Shown here: one piece after another, positions 43,041-53,500 of the stretch | Numbering within the stretch: the stretch's first letter is position 1 | Layout of the letters: each line of letters opens with the position of its first letter | DNA from: Flavobacteriales bacterium | GTDB lineage: Bacteria > Bacteroidota > Bacteroidia > Flavobacteriales_E > Vicingaceae | Reading direction: 5' to 3' | DNA: 64,000 nt | Assembly (NCBI GenBank): GCA_013359255.1 | Contig: JABWCF010000012.1 | Location: 1 to 64,000, forward strand | Notes under the pieces: model-generated | Seen by the model: the letters and a program-made list of their open reading frames with translations, nothing else | Told to the model about the DNA's origin: nothing | The model's database searches: none | Translations under genes and position numbers: made by a program

Positions 43041-43331
43041 TTAAACATTCTTCCTGTGCTCCTCTTCTTCTTTATTGTACTTATTTATCCTGTATCCAAC
43101 ATATATTATAGTACCGGCCACAAGTGAAACAATAATAATTTTACCCCATGGAATATGATTTTGACCATCTGAAGAAGGCATCACCGTACTAACTAAAGGG
43201 GATACTTTCAGCATCGCTGGTGGTATATCTAATTTAGGCAACTCAATTCTCGTTGATGCCGGAACAGCAGCAAGGTTTGCCGCTGTATTTAAGTTAAATA
43301 ACTTTTCGATGGGGATAGTTGTTGCTTTCAT
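43041..43331 (-). CDS. Small single-pass membrane protein
   Basis: A 96-residue protein with one membrane helix (about 63-83) and a short charged C-terminal tail (NKYNKEEEEHRKN). No family recognised. It is the last of a minus-strand set of mobile-element-like genes and abuts the SWIM gene tail to tail. Confidence 0.4.
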   Translation of the reverse strand: MKATTIPIEKLFNLNTAANLAAVPASTRIELPKLDIPPAMLKVSPLVSTVMPSSDGQNHIPWGKIIIVSLVAGTIIYVGYRINKYNKEEEEHRKNV

Positions 43332-43338
43332 ATTTGTT

Positions 43339-43743
43339 TTATTTAGCTGTTGCTTTTCTTATTTCAAATCCATTGTTGTCCTTACTTTTTATAAGTAAAT
43401 AGTCAAAGTACTGGAAGCAGTCTCTTCCGTCTTCGCTTTCCTTTTGGGCATCCCTGACACTAAGGTCAAAGTCGGCAATAGTTAATTCGCTTGTATTTAC
43501 ATTGGTAAATTTATTATTATAAAGCCTTTTTAATATGCGTGCATTATTTGCAAAGACTCTTTTCCATTTTGCCATGTACTCTATTTTTTCCTTATTTAGC
43601 TCCCGAAAAAGCTTACTTCGATGGTTATCACAACAAACATTGGCTTTAGGATTATTGGTATAGAATGTCCTTCCGCATTTATTATATGCGCATTTCTTAG
43701 TTATCATATCTAAGTTTTCGGGAAAGGGTTTATATGACCTCAT
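43339..43743 (-). CDS. Small Cys/His zinc-finger-like protein
   Basis: A 134-residue basic protein. CAYNKCGRTF then VCCDNHR forms a Cys4-x/His cluster near the N-terminus (about 17-42), likely a zinc finger, followed by a helical region (KLFRELNKEKIEYMAKWKR). The start overlaps the stop of the upstream helix-turn-helix gene (ATGA); a second ATG lies 12 codons inside. It is the kind of small DNA-binding protein seen in mobile elements. Confidence 0.5.
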   Translation of the reverse strand: MRSYKPFPENLDMITKKCAYNKCGRTFYTNNPKANVCCDNHRSKLFRELNKEKIEYMAKWKRVFANNARILKRLYNNKFTNVNTSELTIADFDLSVRDAQKESEDGRDCFQYFDYLLIKSKDNNGFEIRKATAK

Positions 43744-44033
43744 ATTTTATTTTCTGATGGCTTAATTACCTGATTAATTTGGCTCCTTAGATAGTATACT
43801 CTACCACCTTTTTTTATTGGCTTGGGCAAAATCTTATTTCGAGCCCATTTAGCCAATGTAACAAGGCTAATTCCAAATAAATTGGCCACATCTTTCCTCG
43901 GAATCAGGTCGTTCATTAAATCAACAGGTAAAACTGTTGTGGATTGATATTGATATTTTTTGAAAAAATCGGCTATAAGGTTCTTAAAGTCCTCCTCTGT
44001 AAGCTCGAATAGTTGTCGGATGCGTTCACTCAT
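43740..44033 (-). CDS. Helix-turn-helix excisionase-like protein
   Basis: A 97-residue protein with a MerR/excisionase-type winged helix-turn-helix (IPRKDVANLFGISLVTLAKW, about 44-63) followed by the wing GGRVYYLRSQINQ. Similar helix-turn-helix proteins are common in conjugative elements of Bacteroidota. It should bind DNA near its own gene; a row of GTWACC sites lies just upstream. It is coupled to the following gene by ATGA. Confidence 0.7.
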   Translation of the reverse strand: MSERIRQLFELTEEDFKNLIADFFKKYQYQSTTVLPVDLMNDLIPRKDVANLFGISLVTLAKWARNKILPKPIKKGGRVYYLRSQINQVIKPSENKI

Positions 44034-44094
44034 AATATATGGATTTAATAATTATGTGTAAAAGTAAGGCACAACAACAATCAATCTTTGTAAT

Positions 44095-44134
44095 GTAACC
44101 CTGAAGTAACCTTGCGTGTAACCCAAAAGTTACC
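44095..44134. repeat. Four GTWACC sites at helical spacing
   Basis: GTAACC at 44095, 44106 and 44118 and GTTACC at 44129, spaced 11, 12 and 11 nt, i.e. one helical turn apart and all on one strand. They lie about 60 nt upstream of the helix-turn-helix gene's start, consistent with an operator or an iteron array. Confidence 0.6.
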
Positions 44135-44140
44135 TAAAGG

Positions 44141-45169
44141 CTACTTCTTTTCCTTTGCTGTAGTCAAAAGGGAGGAGATATCTATTCTTGAATTTCTGGT
44201 TGGCTTTTTCTGGCCGCACATAGCTTGATGGATGTAAGAGTCGGTCAAAGAAATATATCCCTTTTTATTATTTTTAAATAAAAAATTTTTTTTAATCCAT
44301 TTGCCAATGTGTGATTTAGTATTCACAATTTTTTGGACATCCTTCAATCTAAGAAAGACATCACAGATTGTATTTCCAGCACAATTAAAAGGAATAGCGT
44401 TTTCAATTGACTTTCCTTGAAGTAGTGAAATTAAAACACTTAATTGTTTTTTATCATTTGCTTTCTTTATCAAAATTTTCCCCAACCTTTTAATAATTTC
44501 TTTGTCAATGGAAATCCCTTGCTCCAATATAGATAAATTGTATTGAGACAAAGTATCAAGTTGGTCATTTTCCTTTTCTGGGCCTCCATTTGAAGGTAAA
44601 ATAATAGGATACGTCTTAATTTCCGAATTCGATTTATACTCATCATTGAGAGCATCATCATTTTTTGTTTTGCCACCTTCTTTGTTTGGCTGTTTATTTG
44701 GTGAGAGGGAATACCCGTACTTATAACGCATTAAAGTAATCCAATTTAGAATTGTACTTGCTTTTTTCTTAAGTGAAAAAGGCTTGTTGATTTGAAATAT
44801 CCTAAATACAATAAACTCAACAAGATTAATAAACCGTAAAGAACGATTCCATTTATCGTAATGGAATAGAAGCACTAAAGGGATTACTTCCTCATCGATT
44901 GTCATTAGATGCAATGCTAACCAATATTCATATGATTGACTGTCGATTTGAGGCTTTATTACTACCGGAAGTTTATGTTCTAAAACAAAAGGAACATCAA
45001 TTCCTTTATCTGTAAGAAGATATTCCATATTTTCCTTCAACCTGACAATGTATTCCTTTTTGGAAATAGTCAATAAATACTTTTCTCTAGAAGAAAGTAT
45101 TATTTTTTCAACATTTAGGAAGGTACCTATAATATCAACCTCATAAATATGTTTACCGTAAGAATTCAC
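44141..45169 (-). CDS. Unknown protein of a mobile-element-like set
   Basis: A 342-residue protein, Lys and Ile rich, without a signal peptide. It has no motif I recognise. Two regions are separated by a low-complexity linker (about 165-210). It is the first gene of the minus-strand set and its start lies about 180 nt from the tRNA terminator. Such genes sit beside the helix-turn-helix and zinc-finger genes in conjugative elements, so a replication or partition role is conceivable, but nothing in the sequence shows it. Confidence 0.45.
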   Translation of the reverse strand: MNSYGKHIYEVDIIGTFLNVEKIILSSREKYLLTISKKEYIVRLKENMEYLLTDKGIDVPFVLEHKLPVVIKPQIDSQSYEYWLALHLMTIDEEVIPLVLLFHYDKWNRSLRFINLVEFIVFRIFQINKPFSLKKKASTILNWITLMRYKYGYSLSPNKQPNKEGGKTKNDDALNDEYKSNSEIKTYPIILPSNGGPEKENDQLDTLSQYNLSILEQGISIDKEIIKRLGKILIKKANDKKQLSVLISLLQGKSIENAIPFNCAGNTICDVFLRLKDVQKIVNTKSHIGKWIKKNFLFKNNKKGYISLTDSYIHQAMCGQKKPTRNSRIDISSLLTTAKEKK

Positions 45170-45308
45170 TTAACAAAGGTAGAGAATATAAGAGAATAAT
45201 AAAAGGAACTTTAAAGCATTATATGGACAATAAAAAAAATTGGAATTTATTAAGCTAAACAAGTCTAAGGAAATTTAATCTGACCCCCATTCTGCCCCCT
45301 GAAAAAGA

Positions 45309-45345
45309 AAAAGCCCTTTGAAATTAACCATTTCAAAGGGCTTTT
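45309..45345 (-). terminator. Terminator downstream of tRNA-Asp
   Basis: A perfect 16-bp stem (45309-45324 with 45330-45345), 5-nt loop, followed on the minus strand by a T-rich run (CTTTTTCTTTTT). It begins 3 nt after the tRNA end and terminates the tRNA transcript. Confidence 0.85.
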
Positions 45346-45347
45346 AG

Positions 45348-45421
45348 CGGTCCGGACGGGACTCGAACCCGCGACCCCATGCGTGACAGGCATGTATTCT
45401 AACCAACTGAACTACCGAACC
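45348..45421 (-). tRNA. tRNA-Asp (anticodon GTC)
   Basis: A 74-nt gene on the minus strand. The acceptor stem pairs GGTTCGG with CCGGACC, including one G-T pair, and the discriminator base is G as expected for Asp. The anticodon loop reads CCTGTCACG with GTC, and the T-arm GGGTTCGAGTCCC is standard. CCA is not encoded. It stands at the edge of the accessory region, a typical integration site, though no repeat of its 3' end was found nearby. Confidence 0.95.
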
Positions 45422-45486
45422 AACTGTTAAAAAAATATAACAAGGCCACAAAGCTAATTATTTTTTGTGTTTTTACAATATCCTTC

Positions 45487-46416
45487 CTAAAAAAGTTTAG
45501 CTCGTTTTACTAAAAATGCCCACATTACCTGATGAAATCCCTCATGAATATCACATTGAACCAACTCTACCCCATATTGGGCACACTTAAGTTTTATGGT
45601 TTCTTGCTTTTTAGCTATTTCTTCTTTGTACTGTTGCTTTATTTCTTGTGGGTTTAATTTTACTTCTTCTTTTGTTTCTAAATCAATAAAACGATAAGGT
45701 CTATTCTCAAATGCAAAATTCAGTTCATCTTTTTTATCGTACACATTAAAAAGTATTACTTCATGTTTATTATGTTTTAAATGTTGTAATGCTGAAAATA
45801 ATTCGTTTTCATTCTCCGAATTATCCATCATATCACTGAATAAAACAACCAATGAACGTTTGTGTATAGATTCGGCAATATAATGCAGATTATTGGTTAC
45901 AAATGATTGGGCGGGTTCTTTTTCTGTTTGCTCCATAAGTTCCTCTAAGCGGTTGTACAAAAACCGATGATGTACAGTACTTGATTTTGCCGGAGTGTGA
46001 ATCAGTAATTTCTCAGCAAACAAACTCAATCCAACGGCATCACGCTGGCGTTTCAAAATTTCTATCAGCACGGCAGCTCCATATATTGCAAAAAATAATT
46101 TATTAGGACTTTCTAATGTGTTGTTATTTTGCAGCGGATACAACATGGAGGAAGAACAATCTATTACTAAATGGCATCGCAGATTGGTTTCTTCTTCGTA
46201 TTTTTTTATAAAGAGTTTTTCGGTTTTTGCATATTGTTTCCAGTCAATATGCCGGGTAGATTCCCCTGTATTGTATAGTCTATGTTCTGCAAATTCTACA
46301 GAAAACCCATGAAAAGGGCTTTTATGTAATCCTGTAATAAAGCCCTCCACCACTTGCTTGGCAAGTAACTCTAATTTTGAGTAGCGTTGTAAAAGTTGTT
46401 TGTTTATAGAATGCAT
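45487..46416 (-). CDS. DUF58 family protein (vWA-like)
   Basis: A 309-residue protein. The DUF58 signature GFSVEFAEHRLYNTGESTR then IDWKQYAKT (about 38-68) is clear, followed by a von Willebrand A-like domain with the DxSxS metal site IDCSSSM (about 87-93). DUF58 proteins work with MoxR-type AAA+ ATPases and form part of chaperone or stress systems; no moxR gene lies in this window. It sits downstream of trxA with a terminator between them. Confidence 0.85.
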   Translation of the reverse strand: MHSINKQLLQRYSKLELLAKQVVEGFITGLHKSPFHGFSVEFAEHRLYNTGESTRHIDWKQYAKTEKLFIKKYEEETNLRCHLVIDCSSSMLYPLQNNNTLESPNKLFFAIYGAAVLIEILKRQRDAVGLSLFAEKLLIHTPAKSSTVHHRFLYNRLEELMEQTEKEPAQSFVTNNLHYIAESIHKRSLVVLFSDMMDNSENENELFSALQHLKHNKHEVILFNVYDKKDELNFAFENRPYRFIDLETKEEVKLNPQEIKQQYKEEIAKKQETIKLKCAQYGVELVQCDIHEGFHQVMWAFLVKRAKLF

Positions 46417-46419
46417 AAA

Positions 46420-46442
46420 AAAACCCGCGTTAAGCAGGTTTT
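46420..46442 (-). terminator. Terminator after trxA
   Basis: On the minus strand AAAACCTGC-TTAAC-GCGGGTTTT forms a 9-bp stem with one G-U pair, followed by more T. The wobble pairs only on the minus strand, so it is directional, 9 nt after the trxA stop and just before the DUF58 start. Confidence 0.75.
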
Positions 46443-46451
46443 ATTTTTTAT

Positions 46452-46769
46452 TTACATAATGGAATCTAATTTCCCTGCCAATACGTTCTTTGGAACGGCA
46501 CCCACTTGTTTATCTACCACTTCTCCATTTTTAATAAATAAAATGGTAGGAATATTTCTGATACCAAAACGTGCAGAAACTCCCGGATTATTATCTACAT
46601 CTACTTTTCCTATTACTGCTTTTCCTTCGTATTCTTTTGCCAGTTCTTCTACAATAGGGCCTACCATACGGCAGGGGCCACACCATACGGCCCAAAAATC
46701 TACCAGTACAGGTTTATCAGATTTCATTACTAATTCTTCGAAATTTCCATCGGTTAATTCTAATGCCAT
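46452..46769 (-). CDS. trxA: Thioredoxin
   Basis: A 105-residue thioredoxin with the active site WCGPC (C30, C33), cis-Pro in IRNIPTILF and the normal length. It reduces disulphides in the cytoplasm with electrons from thioredoxin reductase. It stands alone between dnaE (69 nt upstream) and a terminator and has its own promoter-like site. Confidence 0.97.
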   Translation of the reverse strand: MALELTDGNFEELVMKSDKPVLVDFWAVWCGPCRMVGPIVEELAKEYEGKAVIGKVDVDNNPGVSARFGIRNIPTILFIKNGEVVDKQVGAVPKNVLAGKLDSIM

Positions 46770-46815
46770 AATTTTTTGTTTTTATAGGTTAATAAATTTT
46801 AATTTCATTCTGTCT

Positions 46816-46847
46816 CAAAGTTACAGCCATTTTATGAATTAAGACAA
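46816..46847 (-). promoter_or_regulatory. trxA promoter
   Basis: On the minus strand TTG (46847-46845), 21 nt, TAACTTTG (46823-46816): an exact -7 element of the Bacteroidota type, 47 nt before the trxA ATG. The TTG lies within the last codons of dnaE. Confidence 0.5.
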
Positions 46848-49800
46848 TTTGTCGTTAATCGTTATTTTCTCTACTGCCGAAAGCATCTTTAATTCATTAT
46901 AGAGTGCCATTTCTACATTTATTTTTTTTGATCTTGATTCTAAGGCCACACTGCTTTCATTTCCTTTTAACACAATTTGTAGTGCACAGTTACCAGGATT
47001 ATTGCTTACCAAATAGGTTAGTTTTTCTACGAAAATTTGATTTACCTTTTGCTGGTTTATATGAAGTGTAATAGCTTTTGTAAATTTATCCTTTATGTTT
47101 GATAATATTTCTATACTTGAAATTCTAAAATCATATCCAGAGTTATTGAATCTGCTGACTTCCATTTTTCCGCAAACATAAAGGCTCCAGCCTTGTTCTA
47201 TATATTGCCTGTATTTGAGATAATCATCTCCAAAAAGAACAAAGGTAAAAGTATCGGTATAATCTTCCAGCACAAAATTACCGTAGGGTTTGCCATTTTT
47301 TGATATCCGATGGTTTACGGAACTAATGATTCCGGCTACTTTAATGTCTTTTTTTAACATCTGTAACGGGTCTTTTAAATCAGATAATTTGTGGGGTACA
47401 AAATTTTCTATTTCGAACCGGTAATCATCGAGCGGGTGCCCTGATATAAAAAAACCAACCACTTCTTTTTCTTTGCTTAGTTTTTCGAGTGTACTCCAGG
47501 GCTCACAAACTGGGAATAAGGGGAATGGGGATACGGCTTTATCATCAACTTCACCAAAAAGCGATTGCTGAGAACTGTTTATTGAATCCTGATAGGTGTT
47601 GCCGTAACGAATGGCTTTTTCTATCAAATTAACACCCTCTTTCGGGTCTATAAAAAAGAATTGAGCACGGTGAGCCTCGCATAATGAATCAAAAGCTCCT
47701 GCATAGGTCAAACTTTCGAATGTTTTTTTGTTTACTGATCGCAAATTAACACGCATACACAAATCGAAAAGGCTTGTGTATTTTCCTTTATTTTCTCTTT
47801 CTTCAACAATGGCTATAACGGCTGCTTCTCCAACCCCCTTGATAGCTCCTAAACCAAAACGAATTTCTCCGCTTTGATTAACCGAAAAATGGTATTTGCT
47901 CTCATTTATATCTGGTCCCAAAACGGCAATTCCCATTCTGTTGCACTCTTCCATAAAAAAAGAAACCTTATCGATGTTAGAGAGGTTGTGTGTTAAAATA
48001 GAGGCCATGTATTCGGCCGCATAATTGGCTTTTAAATATGCTGTTTGATAAGCTACGAGAGCATAACAAGTTGAATGAGATTTATTGAATGCATACTGAG
48101 CAAAGGCTTCCCAATCGTTCCAAATTTTTTCCAGCTTACTTAATTCATATCCTTTTTCGTTGGCTTTGTTAATGAATTTATCTTTTAGTTTGTCTAATTC
48201 TTTTTTATTTTTTTTACCCATGGCCTTTCTAAGGTAATCGGCATCACCTTTGGTAAAATCGGCTAGTTTTTGAGCTAGCAACATCACTTGTTCCTGATAT
48301 ACCGTAATTCCAAAAGTATCTTCTAAATACTCTTTCATTTCGGGTAAATCGTAAATAATTTCTTGTTTACCGTGTTTACGCAAAATATAATCTGGTATGT
48401 ATGCCATGGGGCCAGGGCGATAGAGGGCATTCATGGCAATTAAATCTTCGAGTTTATCGGGTACTAAATCTTTTAGGTGTTTTTGCATTCCGGCCGACTC
48501 AAATTGGAATACTCCGTTAGTTTCGGCTCGCTGAAAAAGTTCAAATGTTTTGGTATCATTAAGTGGGATATTGTCTATGTCTATGTCTTTTCCGTGGTTT
48601 TCTTTAATCAGTTTGAGAGCATCGCGAATAATGGTAAGATTTTTTAAGCCCAAAAAGTCCATTTTAATTACGCCTGCTTCTTCAATTATTTTTCCTTCGT
48701 ACTGTGTAATGAGTAAGTTCGATTCTTTAGAGGTGCAAACGGGAATAATTTCGGTTAGATCTTTGGGGGCAATAATAATACCTGCTGCGTGAATTCCTGT
48801 ATTTCTTACAGAGCCTTCCAATTTAATGGCTTCTCGAAGTACTTCGCCTTCTAGGTTTGAGGCTTTTACTTTTTCGCGTAAAATGCGAATATTTTCTATG
48901 TCTTCGTTTTTTAAATTTTCTTTATCCTTATCTTTTAAGCTATCCTTGCCTTCCAGTTGAGCAAAGAAAATACGTTGTAATGAAATGCCCGGTTTATCAG
49001 GAACCAATTTTGCTAATGAATTTGCTTCGTTTAGTGGTAAATCGAGTACCCTGGCTACGTCTTTAATGCTCATTTTTGCAGCCATGGTGCCGTAGGTTAC
49101 AATTTGAGCTACCTGGCTGTATCCATATTTTTCTACCACATAATCTATTACTTTTTGCCTTCCTTCGTCATCAAAATCGGTATCAATATCGGGCATGCTT
49201 TTTCGGTCGGGGTTTAAGAACCTTTCGAAAAGCAACTTGTATTTTATCGGGTCTATGTTGGTAATTTTGATGCAATAGGCCACTACCGATCCGGCAGCAG
49301 AGCCTCTACCAGGGCCTACAAAAACTCCTAAATCTTTTCCGGCTTTTATAAAATCTGCTACAATTAAAAAATACCCGGCAAAGCCCATGGTTTTAATAAT
49401 AAACAATTCGAAATTAATTCGTTCTTCTACTTCGGCTGTAATTTCTTTGTATCGTTCTTTTGCTCCTAAAAAGGTAAGGTGTTTGAGGTATTCCCATTGA
49501 TTTAATTTTGAATCTTCATGAATTTGAAATTCTTTTGGCACCGGGAAGTTGGGCAATAATATATCTCGTTTTAGTTTGAGGTGTTCTACTTTATCTACAA
49601 TTTCGTTGGTATTGTCTATCGCCTGAGGAATATCAGAAAAGAGCGAACTCATTTCCTGTGTGTTTTTAAAGTAAAATTGGTCGTTATAAAAAGCGAAGCG
49701 TTTTCCTTTTGATGAAATCTCGTTATCGGCAAAATCTTTTAGGGTTGGTGTGCTTTGTTTTTCTCCGGTATTGATGCATAATAAAATGTCGTGTGCATTG

Positions 49801-50468
49801 GCATCTTGTTGTTCTACGTAGTGCGAATCGTTAGATGCAATAACTTTTATATTGTGTTTAAGAGCAAATTTCAGTAGCACTTCGTTTACTTTTATTTGTT
49901 CCGGAATATCGTGTCGTTGAAGTTCTATGTAAAAATCTTCGCCAAAAATGTTAAGCCACCATTTTAATTTTTCTTCAGCATCGGCTTCTCCATTTCGAAT
50001 AATTGCACGGGGAATTTCTGCGGCAAGGCAACATGAAGTGGCTATTAAACCTTTATGGTATTTTAGAATTAATTCTTTGTCAATCCGAGGGTATTTTCCG
50101 TATAACCCTTCCATGTATCCAAGGGAACAAAGTTTAGATAAATTGGTATATCCTTCGGCATTTTTTGCTATTAGTAACTGGTGGTAACGTACGTCTTTGT
50201 CATCTTTTGTAAATTGCTTTTTGTGCCGATCGGCCACCACATAAAATTCACAGCCAACAATGGGCTTTATAACATTTGGTTGATCTTTTGGATTGTGTTT
50301 TTCGGCTTGTGCAACGAAGTTAAAAACACCAAACATATTTCCATGGTCGGTAATAGCTAATGCGGGCATTTTGTCATTTACCGCTTTTTGGTAAAGGTTG
50401 GCTATGTTTGAAGCTCCATCGAGCAAAGAAAATTGGGTGTGTACATGTAAATGAGAAAAAGAAGGCAT
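46839..50468 (-). CDS. dnaE: DNA polymerase III alpha subunit
   Basis: A 1209-residue replicative polymerase. The N-terminal PHP domain (HLHVHTQFSLLDG at about 6-18), the palm with catalytic Asp in MPDIDTDF (about 425-432), fingers, tandem helix-hairpin-helix, and an OB domain (about 1040-1100: KVAGIISSVNHRISKNGKPY) are all in the expected order for DnaE1. It lies between trxA and tamB on the minus strand. Confidence 0.96.
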   Translation of the reverse strand: MPSFSHLHVHTQFSLLDGASNIANLYQKAVNDKMPALAITDHGNMFGVFNFVAQAEKHNPKDQPNVIKPIVGCEFYVVADRHKKQFTKDDKDVRYHQLLIAKNAEGYTNLSKLCSLGYMEGLYGKYPRIDKELILKYHKGLIATSCCLAAEIPRAIIRNGEADAEEKLKWWLNIFGEDFYIELQRHDIPEQIKVNEVLLKFALKHNIKVIASNDSHYVEQQDANAHDILLCINTGEKQSTPTLKDFADNEISSKGKRFAFYNDQFYFKNTQEMSSLFSDIPQAIDNTNEIVDKVEHLKLKRDILLPNFPVPKEFQIHEDSKLNQWEYLKHLTFLGAKERYKEITAEVEERINFELFIIKTMGFAGYFLIVADFIKAGKDLGVFVGPGRGSAAGSVVAYCIKITNIDPIKYKLLFERFLNPDRKSMPDIDTDFDDEGRQKVIDYVVEKYGYSQVAQIVTYGTMAAKMSIKDVARVLDLPLNEANSLAKLVPDKPGISLQRIFFAQLEGKDSLKDKDKENLKNEDIENIRILREKVKASNLEGEVLREAIKLEGSVRNTGIHAAGIIIAPKDLTEIIPVCTSKESNLLITQYEGKIIEEAGVIKMDFLGLKNLTIIRDALKLIKENHGKDIDIDNIPLNDTKTFELFQRAETNGVFQFESAGMQKHLKDLVPDKLEDLIAMNALYRPGPMAYIPDYILRKHGKQEIIYDLPEMKEYLEDTFGITVYQEQVMLLAQKLADFTKGDADYLRKAMGKKNKKELDKLKDKFINKANEKGYELSKLEKIWNDWEAFAQYAFNKSHSTCYALVAYQTAYLKANYAAEYMASILTHNLSNIDKVSFFMEECNRMGIAVLGPDINESKYHFSVNQSGEIRFGLGAIKGVGEAAVIAIVEERENKGKYTSLFDLCMRVNLRSVNKKTFESLTYAGAFDSLCEAHRAQFFFIDPKEGVNLIEKAIRYGNTYQDSINSSQQSLFGEVDDKAVSPFPLFPVCEPWSTLEKLSKEKEVVGFFISGHPLDDYRFEIENFVPHKLSDLKDPLQMLKKDIKVAGIISSVNHRISKNGKPYGNFVLEDYTDTFTFVLFGDDYLKYRQYIEQGWSLYVCGKMEVSRFNNSGYDFRISSIEILSNIKDKFTKAITLHINQQKVNQIFVEKLTYLVSNNPGNCALQIVLKGNESSVALESRSKKINVEMALYNELKMLSAVEKITINDKLS

Positions 50469-50545
50469 AGCTATTTTATTGGCCTATAAAATTAGGTTTT
50501 AGGCTGCACTTAAAATAAAGTGTTAATAATTATTTATGAGATCTT

Positions 50546-53500
50546 TTATTCTACCGTATCAGTAGGCTTTTTTTCTTGCTGCTGATTCTTATCGGTAATT
50601 AATTTCTTTTTCTTTTTAGATTTAAAAATATCTTTAAAGCGGTCGAAATCTTTTCGGTAAAAGAAACCCACACCTTGTGTATATGGGGCATTATTTAACA
50701 TGAAATTATTTACATTAGATCGATTAAATGCCTTAACCCTAAGTTTACCATCGGGTACCACTTTGTATTCTACGGAAAAATCACCCACCACATTGCTTGA
50801 GTTTCCTGAAATATTTGCATTATTGAGGTATCCCACATTTCCATCGAGTACTACTCGATCGTTAAATATTTGTGTAGATAGGGCTAGTTCTACTTCATCG
50901 TTTGTTAGTTCGGAACCGGGTCGGTACGCAAAACCCACATCAAATTGGTTGCTGATTTGGGAAAGCCAGTTACTGATTTGATTGGATAAAAGTTCGCTCG
51001 AACTCTGTGCTCCAAAATTTGGATTATCGGCATTGTTGGAAGTAGTGGGGTCTAACCCAGAAGGAGTAAGAAAACGATTTAATACGAGCAAGGCAAACAC
51101 CTGACGGTTCATTTCTTGGTTGTTAGTTTCGTTATTGTTTACGTAAAGTACACTTCGTACGCGTTGTTTGGTTCCTTCATCTACGGTGGGTAAATGAATA
51201 TCAAAATCAATATCGGGTTGCATTAAATTGTTAAAAAGGTGCATTCGTAAATCAACGGGGACTCTTTTTTTGTATATATCACTAGAATCCTGAATCACAT
51301 CATTTAAAGCAGCTCGCAGTTTGTATAGTGCATAGATATCAATTTCGGCTTCGTAAGGGGAACCATTCCAACGAATTTTACCTCCTTTTTCAATTACAAA
51401 TTTTTTATTAATTACATTCTGCAAGGTAAATAGGTAGTCTCCCTCTTCAATTACATAATCACCCATCATGTTAAAGTCGCCATTGGTATTTATATCCATT
51501 TTAATATTTCCGGTTCCTCTTCCTCTCATAATATCTCCTACTTTTTCATCAAAAATAAGTTTCACTTCTGCATCTGTAGTCATAGTTAAATCTATAGCTA
51601 GAACAACCCCTGTTAAATCGAGCAGTTCTGCTTCGAGTAGATTTAATGTATCAGTTCTGGAAATAAATTTTATAAATCCGTATTCAGAAACCTCCTCGGG
51701 GCCATTGAGCGGAATATTAAAGTAGGTGCCTTTTTCTGTTTTTATATTGGCATCAATGAGTAATTGCTCTCCATATCCTGCAATGTTTATATCGCCCGAA
51801 AGAAAGGCTGTACCATAGTATAAATCGTTTTGTGCAATGGAGGTATTTAACATCAATAAATTTTTAGAATGAATTCCAATATCGTAGGTAATTTCTTTAA
51901 ACTGGTTATGAAATAAAGTAGCGTTCACAAATGCGGTATTTCCTTTTTCATCTAGCATTAATGCATTGTTGAGGGCAACCATATCTTCTTCTATTTCTAA
52001 CTTGGCTGTACCTTTCATTGAGTAAGTGGTATTTAAATAATCTACCTTAAAAGAAACTTTTTCTAACACTAAACTACCATCGGTAATGGGATTATGCACA
52101 CTTCCATAAATTCCAAAGATTCCGCTGGCAAAGCCTTTTACATTGCTTAACACCCCTTCGGAGAAATATTCTATTATATTTAAATCTGTTTTATTCATCA
52201 CAAACTGAATACTTAATTCTTGCCCTTTTTTAGTGGGGAAAATAGTACCCTTAAAATCTAATACGGGTATATTTTCTCTTTTAAAATCGCCATTCAGCGT
52301 AATAGTTTCTGTTTCTTTATTCCAGATAGACACTATATTTCCGTTTCCGAGTAAAGACTCGTTTAACGAAAAATCCGTAATAGATACATTGCTGTTTAAA
52401 ACAGGGTTTTTAGAAAATTTAGATATGCTAAGTGTTCCATTTAATAGTCCATCTATTCTAATATTTTTATCATTTATAATCGGATTGAGATAATTAATAT
52501 CAAAATTAGTAAGTACTGCATCTATTTGATGCGAAGGGTTATCAGATAAAACACCATCAATAACCACAGAAGATGCATTTGTTTTGAGTGATAAATTTTC
52601 GATTTTTATAAATCCGGAATCTAAAATAATTTTATTGTGATTATTAACCCTCCAAAGAGAATCGGAAATAGTAAACGAAGAATTTAATAAACTATTTTCT
52701 ATTCTGTTTTTGCTTTTAAAAACAGTAACAGAGTTTAAATCTCCATTATTTTTAAATAGCGAATTATTTTCCCAGTTAGAATTCACATACAAACTATCGT
52801 TCAGTAATTGATTATTTAAATTAAAATTTTCGAAATAAATACTGTCGTTAATAATTAAACGATTGCTTCCAAAGTTTAAATACAAAGATTTTTCGAGTGA
52901 TTTTCCTGTAATTAAGCAGTTTTTTAACTTAAGGTCGTAGATATCAATAAAAGTGGCATTGCCTTTAATATATAAATCGTTTTCGGCTAAATTTAATTTG
53001 CCCGATAAGGAAGAGTTTGAACCTATCCGCAAAAAACCGGTAAGTGCGTGTAACACATCTTCCGGATCAATAAATTCTATGTTAAACCTAAAATTGTCTT
53101 GCAATTTTTTATCTTCGGAAGGCAAACTAAATTTTGCAGGAATGTAGTTAGATAGTAATTGCTCAAACGCTAAGGGGAGTGTTCTTAAATTAAATTTTCC
53201 TTGAATTTCACCGTCTAAAATATCGGAAGTAAAAACCATAATCTTTTCTTTTCCACTATCGTCTATAAAAAAATCTACGGCATTTACTGTAAATTTCTCA
53301 TCGCTATCGGCATAAAAAGTGTTTAGCATTTCTACGCTTCCTGTTATGTTATCAATATTATTTCCGGTAAGGCTTAGTTTTACGGTAGTAGAAAAATTTG
53401 TATTGGTATCAGATTTATTAAAAAGTTCTAGTGTTGCCAGTTTCGCACTGCGTATGTTAGCCGTAAAATCCATTACGGGCATTTTTCCTGTAAAGTCTGT

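Noticed and set aside
37333-45302. GGGGGCAGAAYG at 37334 and, inverted, near 45288 as attachment sites of an island
   Set aside because: Only about 12 bases match, the copies are in opposite orientation, and neither overlaps the tRNA gene.
45348-45421. Duplicate of the tRNA-Asp 3' end marking the far side of an island
   Set aside because: No copy of the T-arm and acceptor sequence was found by eye between 28000 and 45300.
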